Shown here in pieces: positions 34,526 through 41,188 of a stretch of 64,000 bases of DNA. The position numbers were made by a program, and so were the translations under genes. Position 1 is the first letter of the stretch; every line of letters starts with the position of its first letter. The stretch is from Hymenobacter negativus (GTDB taxonomy: Bacteria; Bacteroidota; Bacteroidia; Cytophagales; Hymenobacteraceae), in the NCBI RefSeq assembly GCF_016056375.1, contig NZ_JAEDAE010000004.1, positions 372,001 to 436,000 on the forward strand, read 5' to 3'. The notes below the pieces were generated by a model. It did not search any database. It was given only the letters and a program-made list of their open reading frames with translations, and had not been told where the DNA came from.

Positions 34526-34678
34526 AGCGGCTTATCGATGGCTGGTTGCCAACTGACAGGCCGCCACAACGCAGCCAAAACCGGGCAGTTAACAACTAAA
34601 AAGCAGCCCTGAAAGCTACTTCCAGCGCTAAAGTTACTTCGGTAGCGGCGGTTGGCTTTCTTCGAAACCATCCAACGC

Positions 34679-34711
34679 AGAAAGGCCCCGGCGCGGACCG
34701 GAGCTTTTCGA
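34679..34711 (-). terminator. Probable intrinsic terminator after the M56/TonB gene
   Basis: On the minus strand AAAGCTCCGG and CCGGGGCCTTT form an imperfect stem with a 6-base loop, ending in a short T-run, about 30-60 bases after the stop of the M56 peptidase gene. Confidence 0.5.
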
Positions 34712-34742
34712 GCGGGTTTTCTCGATTTTAATCAGGAGTGGG

Positions 34743-36188
34743 CTAGCAGCCCGTGCCGGAGGACGGCATTACCCAGCCCTGCCAGTTGATAAGCACAGGC
34801 TTTGAGAAGCCAACTGTGTTTTTCCAGGCAAAGCGAATGGGCACGGTGAAGCTCACGGCTACGGGCTTCTTCGGACCGTTTTCGGCCGGCACGCGCTGCA
34901 TGCCGGGCGTGAACCGGGGCAATTGCAGCACGGCCTGCACCACGGCCGTGTTGTAGGGCGCGGTCAGACCCTTCACCAGATGCACCGTTTCCGGCTCCAC
35001 GATGCCCTTTTCATTCACGATGAACTGCACGAACACGGTGCCATCTACCCGCTCGGCCGTGGGCAGGTTGGCGGGGTATTGCAGGTGGTTCTGAATAAAA
35101 TCGACAATGGCCCGGTTACCGCCACCGCCAACCAATTCGGGCATTTGCTCCACGTAGGTGTACACGGCAGGCGCGGGCGGCGGGGCTAAGTGGCTGTCGT
35201 TCGAGACCAGCTTTGGCGGTGGCGGCGGAGCTACCTGAGCATCGGTCGAGGCGTTCGACACGGCCGGTGCGGCGGGCGGGGCGGCTTTTTCACAGGCCAC
35301 AGCAACAACTAATACGCCCGCCAGCGGCAGGGCGAGCCACTGTTTCCAGCGACGGATAGGATTGGTTTTCTGAATCATGGCAATGCGACTGAGGGTTTGG
35401 GAATGGGAAAAGGAATGCGCAAGCGGAACCGAGAAACCGAGGCGGCTGGCCACTTGCCGGGCCAGCAGTTGGGAGTAGGAAGTGGAAAGGGAAGGAGTAA
35501 GTGAGGAGTCGTCGTGCAGGGCCGCTTCGTCGGCCAGGTATTCGTGGGTGAGGGCCAGGGCCCGCCCGCAGAGGTGCGCAAAGGGGTTGAACCACAGCGC
35601 GGCCCGCAGCAGCTCCAGCAGCAGGCGGTCGTAGGTGTGGCCTTGCCGGACGTGGGCCAGCTCATGGCGCAGCACCTGGCGGGCCTCGGCCGGGCTCAGG
35701 GCCAGGGTTTCATCCCAGAACACCACCCGGCCGAAAGAGCTGGTGGGCAGCTGGCCGTGAGTTTCGACCAATGTGTGGCCGGCGTGGGCCGTGCGGGGCA
35801 GGCGGTGGGCGGTGCGCCACAGCCGGCCCAGCCCATAGGCCAGGCGCGCCAGCATGAGGGCCGCGCCGGCCAGATAAATAATCAGTAACCAGTCGGTCCA
35901 ATCCGGCCCAGTAGCCACAGCGCCTACGCCCGCCGGGCCAACCTCCACGGCCGGCAGCAGCACGGCCGCCACCCCGACGAGGCCCGCCGGGCCGGTGCCC
36001 CACCAGCCGGCCGGCCACGCCAGTGGCACCAGCGGCAGGCCGGCGGCCAGCAGTGGCCCCAGCACCAGAAAGGCCCGATTGTAGGCAAAGCTGCGCTCCG
36101 GGCGCAGGGCCAGGCGGTAACACGTCCACCACGCCGCGAGTAGCGCGGTGCTAAGCAGCATCCAGTTAAGCAGGCTGAGTTGGTTCAT
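34743..36188 (-). CDS. BlaR1/M56-family membrane metallopeptidase with C-terminal TonB domain
   Basis: From ATG 36188 (MNQLSLLNWML) the product is 481 residues. The N-terminal part has three membrane helices (about 4-22, 36-60, 98-120) and the M56 zinc-protease core with H175-E-L-A-H179 and a second-shell E216 in HEYLADEA; a fourth helix (about 275-292) leads to a Pro-rich periplasmic linker and a TonB C-terminal domain (about 395-481; VDGTVFVQFIVNEKGIVE). Unlike BlaR1 there is no penicillin-binding sensor domain. The gene overlaps blaI by 23 bases. The likely logic is that an envelope signal activates the protease, which cleaves the BlaI repressor. Confidence 0.93.
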   Translation of the reverse strand: MNQLSLLNWMLLSTALLAAWWTCYRLALRPERSFAYNRAFLVLGPLLAAGLPLVPLAWPAGWWGTGPAGLVGVAAVLLPAVEVGPAGVGAVATGPDWTDWLLIIYLAGAALMLARLAYGLGRLWRTAHRLPRTAHAGHTLVETHGQLPTSSFGRVVFWDETLALSPAEARQVLRHELAHVRQGHTYDRLLLELLRAALWFNPFAHLCGRALALTHEYLADEAALHDDSSLTPSLSTSYSQLLARQVASRLGFSVPLAHSFSHSQTLSRIAMIQKTNPIRRWKQWLALPLAGVLVVAVACEKAAPPAAPAVSNASTDAQVAPPPPPKLVSNDSHLAPPPAPAVYTYVEQMPELVGGGGNRAIVDFIQNHLQYPANLPTAERVDGTVFVQFIVNEKGIVEPETVHLVKGLTAPYNTAVVQAVLQLPRFTPGMQRVPAENGPKKPVAVSFTVPIRFAWKNTVGFSKPVLINWQGWVMPSSGTGC

Positions 36189-36573
36189 GGTCTTCGGGGT
36201 TTTGGGGTTGGGAGGCGTGGCGGAGCAGCTCGTCGAGCTGAGCGGCGTCGAGGTTTTCTTCTTTGGCAAAAAACGAAACCAGGCGGCTGAACGAATTGCC
36301 GAAATGGCCGCCCAACAGCTTGCGCAGCGAGAAGCGGCGGTAGTCGTCCTGGGCCACCAGCACGAAGTAGCGGTGCGTGCGCCCGAAGGCCTCGTGGTCG
36401 ACAAAGCCCTTGGTTTCTAGGATGCGAATGATGGTGGAAACCGTGTTGTAAGCCGGCTGTGGGGCGGGCAGCTCGGCCAGCACGTCCTTCACGAAGGAGG
36501 GGCCGCGGCGCCAGAGCACCTGCATCACTTGTTCTTCGGCGCGGGTAAGTTCGGGGAAAGCGGAGGGGTCCAT
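36166..36573 (-). CDS. BlaI/MecI/CopY family transcriptional repressor
   Basis: A 135-residue winged-helix repressor. The recognition region AYNTVSTIIRILETKGFVDHE (about 41-61) and wing (RTHRYFVLVAQDDY) are typical of BlaI, and the C-terminal helical half is the dimerisation and protease-cleavage region. It overlaps the M56/TonB gene by 23 bases, the standard pairing for a protease-inactivated repressor. Two AACTA-N6-TAGTT dyads lie 35-70 bases upstream of its start and are good candidates for autoregulation. Its regulon beyond this pair is unknown. Confidence 0.95.
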   Translation of the reverse strand: MDPSAFPELTRAEEQVMQVLWRRGPSFVKDVLAELPAPQPAYNTVSTIIRILETKGFVDHEAFGRTHRYFVLVAQDDYRRFSLRKLLGGHFGNSFSRLVSFFAKEENLDAAQLDELLRHASQPQNPEDHEPTQPA

Positions 36574-36607
36574 GTTGGGGGAATGAGTCAGGATAACGCA
36601 AACGTAT

Positions 36608-36643
36608 AACTAATATTTTAGTTTACAAACTATTTATTTAGTT
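36608..36643. promoter_or_regulatory. Tandem dyad operator candidates for BlaI
   Basis: Two perfect dyads of the form AACTA-N6-TAGTT, at 36608-36623 (spacer ATATTT) and 36628-36643 (spacer TTTATT). Their centres are 20 bases apart, about two helical turns, so two dimers could bind the same DNA face. They sit upstream of blaI in an AT-rich stretch, with the blaI start 35 bases away. Confidence 0.65.
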
Positions 36644-36835
36644 CGTTGGCTTGCGGATTGTTATTTCGTGAGGATAAAGGAATTGAGTAGCTTGCAGAAG
36701 CCTGCCTTTGCCGGTAGCTGGCCGCGGTTGGAAATGGCAGCAGAAGTGACGAAGCCAAAAGCAGCCGCTCGCCGTAAACCACCTTGTGCCTTCTGCTGGC
36801 CCTCCGTCGCATAGCCTCGCCTATTCTTTTCGCTC

Positions 36836-38461
36836 ATGCTGAAACCTGTATTCTGCTCGCTGCTCGGGCTGCTGGCTGCCCAACCCAGCTGGTCCCAAAC
36901 CGCAACCGTTGCGCCGGCGGCTCCCAAAACGGACACCGTCCCGCTTTCGCCCCGGCAGCTGTTTCCCGGGCTTTTTGAGGATGTGCAGCTGGGCCGCATC
37001 TTCCCCGATAACAAGACTTTCGTGGACGCCGCCCCGAAGCAACGGCCGGCTACCATCCTAGCGGCGTGGCGGCGCGAGAAAGACCGGCCGGGCTTCGACC
37101 TCAAGGCCTTCGTAGAAAGCCACTTCACAATGCCGACCAGCACGGCGATACCCTTCCAGAGCGACCTGAAAGCCGGCCTGCGCCACCACCTCGACACGCT
37201 GTGGACCGTGCTGGCCCGGCCCGCCGCTCCGGCCGCCGATGCCACGGACTCGCTGGCTGAGTTCCGCTCGCTGGTGCCGCTGCCCAAGCCGTACATCGTA
37301 CCGGGCGGGCGGTTTCGGGAGGTGTATTACTGGGATTCCTACTTCACGATGCTGGGGCTGGCCGAAGCCGGCAAAACGCAGCTGATGAAGGACATCACCG
37401 ACAACTTTGCCTACCTGCTGGGCCGGTTCGGCTTCATCCCAAACGGCAACCGGACGTACTACCTCACCCGCTCGCAGCCGCCTTTCTTCGCCGATATTGT
37501 GAAGCTGCTGGCCCAGGACCTGGGCAACGGCGAGCTATTGCGCTACCGTCCCGCCCTCGAGGCCGAGTACCGCTACTGGATGCTGGGGGCTGAAACCCTG
37601 AAGCCCGGCACCGCCGCCCACCGCGTGGTGCGCCTGCCCAACGGCGAGTTGCTGAACCGCTACTGGGACGAGAGCGACCAGCCCCGCGAAGAATCCTACG
37701 CCGAGGACGTGGCCGCCGCCAAGAAGAGCAAGCAGCCGGCCGCCCAGTTCTACCACCACATGCGGGCGGGCGCAGCGTCGGGCTGGGATTTCAGCAGCCG
37801 CTGGTTTAAGCCCGGCGGCGGACTGGAGAGCATTCAGACCACCGATTTGGTGCCCGTCGATTTGAATTGCCTCCTCTACAACCTGGAAATGACGCTGGCC
37901 GAGGCCGCCCGCGTAGCGGGCCAGCCGGCCCAGGCCCGCACCTACGAGGCCAAAGCCGACCAGCGCAAAACCGCCCTGCTGGCCCTGAGCTGGGACCCCA
38001 AAGCCGGCTGGTTTCAGGACTATAACTGGCGCCTGAAGCAGCGCTCCACGGTGCGCACCCTGGCCGGCACTTACCCGCTGGCCTATGGGCTGGCCACGCC
38101 GGAGCAGGCCAAGCGCGTAGGCGCCGGCCTGCAAACCAACTTCCTGAAACCCGGCGGGCTGGTGACCACGCTCTCAGCCACCCACCAGCAGTGGGACGCG
38201 CCCAATGCCTGGGCTCCGCTGCAGCATCTGGCCATTGAGGGCCTGGCGCGCTACGACCAAAAGGCATTGTCTGACACCGTGGCCCACCGCTGGGTGCGCC
38301 TCAACACCCGCGTGTACGGCCAAACCGGCAAGCTGCTGGAGAAGTACGATGTGGAGAACGTGAACCGTCCCGCCGGTGGCGGCGAGTACCCGCTGCAAGA
38401 CGGTTTCGGGTGGACCAACGGCGTGCTGCTGCGCCTGCTGAACCGCGAGCAGCCGCGGTAA
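36836..38461 (+). CDS. treA: Alpha,alpha-trehalase, GH37, periplasmic
   Basis: The 541-residue protein has a signal peptide (1-20, cleavage SWSQ) and a complete GH37 (alpha/alpha)6 barrel. Trehalase signature 1 is seen as PGGRFREVYYWDSYF (about 157-171) and signature 2 as QWDAPNAWAPLQ (about 451-462); TGWD-like GWDFSSRW near residue 315 carries a catalytic Asp. It hydrolyses trehalose to two glucose molecules; the signal peptide places it in the periplasm, so it fits TreA rather than cytoplasmic TreF. It follows its own terminator at 38520-38550. No trehalose transporter is nearby. Confidence 0.95.
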   Translation: MLKPVFCSLLGLLAAQPSWSQTATVAPAAPKTDTVPLSPRQLFPGLFEDVQLGRIFPDNKTFVDAAPKQRPATILAAWRREKDRPGFDLKAFVESHFTMPTSTAIPFQSDLKAGLRHHLDTLWTVLARPAAPAADATDSLAEFRSLVPLPKPYIVPGGRFREVYYWDSYFTMLGLAEAGKTQLMKDITDNFAYLLGRFGFIPNGNRTYYLTRSQPPFFADIVKLLAQDLGNGELLRYRPALEAEYRYWMLGAETLKPGTAAHRVVRLPNGELLNRYWDESDQPREESYAEDVAAAKKSKQPAAQFYHHMRAGAASGWDFSSRWFKPGGGLESIQTTDLVPVDLNCLLYNLEMTLAEAARVAGQPAQARTYEAKADQRKTALLALSWDPKAGWFQDYNWRLKQRSTVRTLAGTYPLAYGLATPEQAKRVGAGLQTNFLKPGGLVTTLSATHQQWDAPNAWAPLQHLAIEGLARYDQKALSDTVAHRWVRLNTRVYGQTGKLLEKYDVENVNRPAGGGEYPLQDGFGWTNGVLLRLLNREQPR

Positions 38462-38473
38462 GCGTCACTTCAC

Positions 38474-38634
38474 TCCCGGCCCTTCTCCCCAAGGAGAGGG
38501 GAGCCTGCCGTTTTTTTAGGCCCCGGCTCTGGGTTGAGTCGGGGCTTTTTATTGATGCTAACAGAATCAGGCTTGTCGATTAAAAGCCCCTCGGCTCCCA
38601 TCTCCCCAAGAAGATGGGCCGAGGGTGAGGTTGC
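38474..38634. repeat. Pair of CTCCCC-type palindromes flanking the trehalase terminator
   Basis: Two intergenic palindromes of the same type, at about 38474-38500 (CCCTTCTCC...GGAGAGGGG) and 38586-38625 (CTCCCATCTCCCC...AGATGGG), lie on either side of a transcription terminator. The cores share CTCCCCAAG. They are not in a coding frame and look like one more REP-like intergenic family. Confidence 0.6.
38520..38550 (+). terminator. Intrinsic terminator of the trehalase gene
   Basis: GCCCCGGCTC (38520-38529) pairs with GAGTCGGGGC (38536-38545), one G-T wobble, loop 6 bases, followed by TTTTT. It is 59 bases after the trehalase stop. Confidence 0.85.
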
Positions 38635-38747
38635 GGCTTCTGGGCAGCCGCTACTTCAAAAAAACTTTGCTTCGTAGAGCAGCCTTTTCGGGCGGTAACT
38701 TGTCTGCCGGGCAGCACCCGGCCGGGCTGCGCTGCTTTCCCGATTTA

Positions 38748-39302
38748 ATGCCCCATTCTACGGAACTGGACGAGCTTCTTGCTGCCTGCCGTCGCCGCGA
38801 GCCGGCGGCGCAACGGACGCTCTATGCCCGCTACGCCGGCCGGATGCTGGGTGTGGCGCGGCGCTACGTGCGCTCGGTGGCCGAGGCGGAAGATATTCTG
38901 CAAGATGCCTTTGTGAAGGTATTTACCCACCTGGGCGAGTTCCGGGCCGAGGGCTCTTTAGAGGGCTGGGTGCGGCGCATTGTGGTGACCACGGCCCTCA
39001 ACCACTGGCAGAGCGGGCAGCATCGCCGCCAACAACTGCTGCTCGATGACGTGCCCGAGCCCTTCGCGCCCGATGCCGACGCTTTCGACCGCCTGGGCGT
39101 GGCCGAAGTGCTGGCCCTAATGGAACAGCTGCCCGACGGCTGCCGCCTGGTCCTAAACCTCTACGCCGTGGACGGCTACACGCACGGCGAAATCGCGGAG
39201 CTGCTGGGCATTCAGGAGAGCACCTCCAAGGCGCAGCTCAGCAAGGCCCGCAAACAACTTACCCTGTTGCACCAGCGGCAGGCCAACTACTTACGACTAT
39301 GA
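38748..39302 (+). CDS. ECF RNA polymerase sigma factor
   Basis: A 184-residue group 4 sigma factor. Region 2 (about 14-85) has LYARYAGRMLGVARRY and AEDILQDAFVKVFTHL, and region 4 (about 120-175) has EVLALMEQLPDGCRLVL, a helix-turn-helix with YTHGEIAELLGIQESTSKAQ and a basic tail. ATG 38748 is chosen because MPHSTELDELLAACRR is the usual ECF start; the frame stays open upstream. Its stop overlaps by four bases (ATGA) the start of a membrane-anchored beta-barrel protein, which is probably its anti-sigma regulator. Confidence 0.95.
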   Translation: MPHSTELDELLAACRRREPAAQRTLYARYAGRMLGVARRYVRSVAEAEDILQDAFVKVFTHLGEFRAEGSLEGWVRRIVVTTALNHWQSGQHRRQQLLLDDVPEPFAPDADAFDRLGVAEVLALMEQLPDGCRLVLNLYAVDGYTHGEIAELLGIQESTSKAQLSKARKQLTLLHQRQANYLRL

Positions 39303-41050
39303 TGCCCGAATCGGAAGAAAACCGCCTCGACCAGTCTTTGCGCGACAAGTTTGAAGACTTCAACCTGACGCCCGGCGCACCGGTGTGGGCCGGTATTGAG
39401 CAGCGCCTGCCCCCGCCGCCCCGGCTCCGCCCGCGCCGCCGGCCGGTGCTGGTGCCGCTGTTGTGGGTGCTCACGGCTTTGGTGGCCGGGCTGGGCGGCT
39501 GGCTGCTGCCGCACAGGCCGACGACTTCGGTGGCAACAAATCGAACGAGCATTATCGTCCCGAATAATCCGCAGCCAGAACATCGGAAAGACGGAAAGGC
39601 CAGTCCTGAGCAGTTACGCACTCTCCGGAATTCCGAAGCAGTCGTTTCCGAGCCTCGGAGCATGCTCCGGACCACCGGAGCAGCAACCTCTGGTCAGCCA
39701 AGCCTATTCCAGCAGTCCGGAACGACTGTTTCCGCAAGACGAAACCCATTCCGGAGCGCTGGCGCTTTTACGCCAATTCGCTCCGTTCGAACCAAGCAAA
39801 TGCCGGCTGATAGCGCGGCTACGGTAGCCTCATCGGCCACCGCAGCAGCTCAGGTTTCGCCGGGGGCTGCGACGAATGAAACAGCACCTTCTCTTGCCAC
39901 CGCGAATGCCTTGCCCCTCACCCTACGTCCCCTCGCCGCCCTGGAACGCCGGACGCTGGAGCAGCTGCCCAGCATTGCCACGCTGGCGGCCGGGCCGCGG
40001 GATGCCGACGGCCGCGCCGCGCTGCTGAATAACCTGCGCACCGAACAGGCCGAGCTTTTCCGCCTTCAGCGCCGCACCGATAGCCTGCTGCTGGCCCTCG
40101 GCGACCTGCCCGGCACTGCCCCGGCCGCCCCCGCCGTAGCCGCCGCGCCCGATACGGCCCGCCCGCGCCCGCTGGCCTACCGTTGGAGCATTATGCTTTC
40201 GGCCACGCCCGAGCAGAACACCCTCGCTCTACAAGGCTCCGAAAATGACTCGCTCACGGCCCTGCGCCGCAACCACGAAACCGGTCGCGCCGGCCTCAGT
40301 GCCGCCCTTACGGCCGAATACAAGCTCACGCCGCGCCTGAGTGTGGGCGGCGGCGTGGGCTACACCGCCTTCGGGGCCGACCTGCGCATCACCAACAAAA
40401 CCACCGACGTGCTGGTGAGCTACAACACCACGACTACCACCAGCACCAACGTCTTCACGTCGAGCTACCAGACGCACTCCATTCGCGTCATCCAAGTGCC
40501 GCAGCTCTCGCCCATCTTCAACGGCAGCGGCCAGGTCATTCGCTACGACACCGTGTATGTGCCGCGCCAGGATACGGTGTTCAGCACCACCGTGCAGCAC
40601 GACACCACCCACACCACCCGCAGCGTCACCACGCCCACCATCACCAAGAAGGAAACCCTTACCACCAAGCTGCTGCAGCCCAACTACCGCTTCTTCACGG
40701 TGCCGGTGCTGCTGCGCTACCGCCTGGCCGCACCCGGCACCAGCCGCCTGTGGACCGACGTGGCCGTGGGTGCGCAGCTCCAGTTTTTCCTGGGCGGCAC
40801 GCAGGTAGTGACCAGCGATGGCGAGAACTTCCGCACCGAGCGCATAACTGCCAGCACCAGCCCCTTCCGCGCCCTCAACGTGGCCCTGGCCGGCTCGCTG
40901 GCCCTCAACTACGCCCTCACGCCCCGCCTCAGCCTGAGCGTGGCCCCGAGCATGCGCTGGCAGGCCCTGTCGCTCTACAAGCCCGAAACGGGGCTACGCC
41001 AACAAGCCACTTCTACGGGCCTGATGTTCGGAGTGCGGTTTGGGCTGTAA
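39299..41050 (+). CDS. Putative anti-sigma factor: membrane-anchored protein with C-terminal beta-barrel
   Basis: The 583-residue protein starts at either of two adjacent ATGs overlapping the sigma-factor stop. Residues 1-48 are a charged cytoplasmic segment (LRDKFEDFNLTPGAPVWAGI, a pattern shared by Bacteroidota ECF-linked proteins), 50-70 one membrane helix, 75-290 a low-complexity Ala/Ser/Thr/Pro linker, and about 300-583 a PorT/OmpA-like outer-membrane barrel ending in a Phe-Gly-Leu. The barrel has paired strands such as LSVGGGVGYTAFGADLR and ALAGSLALNYALTPRLSLSV. The layout suggests the N-terminus holds the sigma factor while the C-terminus senses the outer membrane. The linker DNA is unusually rich in short palindromes (39600-39800). 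Confidence 0.85.
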   Translation: MMPESEENRLDQSLRDKFEDFNLTPGAPVWAGIEQRLPPPPRLRPRRRPVLVPLLWVLTALVAGLGGWLLPHRPTTSVATNRTSIIVPNNPQPEHRKDGKASPEQLRTLRNSEAVVSEPRSMLRTTGAATSGQPSLFQQSGTTVSARRNPFRSAGAFTPIRSVRTKQMPADSAATVASSATAAAQVSPGAATNETAPSLATANALPLTLRPLAALERRTLEQLPSIATLAAGPRDADGRAALLNNLRTEQAELFRLQRRTDSLLLALGDLPGTAPAAPAVAAAPDTARPRPLAYRWSIMLSATPEQNTLALQGSENDSLTALRRNHETGRAGLSAALTAEYKLTPRLSVGGGVGYTAFGADLRITNKTTDVLVSYNTTTTTSTNVFTSSYQTHSIRVIQVPQLSPIFNGSGQVIRYDTVYVPRQDTVFSTTVQHDTTHTTRSVTTPTITKKETLTTKLLQPNYRFFTVPVLLRYRLAAPGTSRLWTDVAVGAQLQFFLGGTQVVTSDGENFRTERITASTSPFRALNVALAGSLALNYALTPRLSLSVAPSMRWQALSLYKPETGLRQQATSTGLMFGVRFGL

Positions 41051-41188
41051 GTTTTTTTGATGGGGACGGCAGCCTTTTCGGGGGGCGGCTGGTCTGGGCT
41101 TTTGAAACGCGGTGCTGCGCTCCGGCCGGGGCGGTGCCGACAGTTTCGCCCAGCCTCAATTCCTTTCTTTCCCTTTTCATTCACTGGT

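Noticed and set aside
36661..37296. Minus-strand frame of 211 residues overlapping the trehalase start
   Set aside because: It is antisense to GH37 trehalase, whose signature motifs are intact, and it has no recognisable domain.
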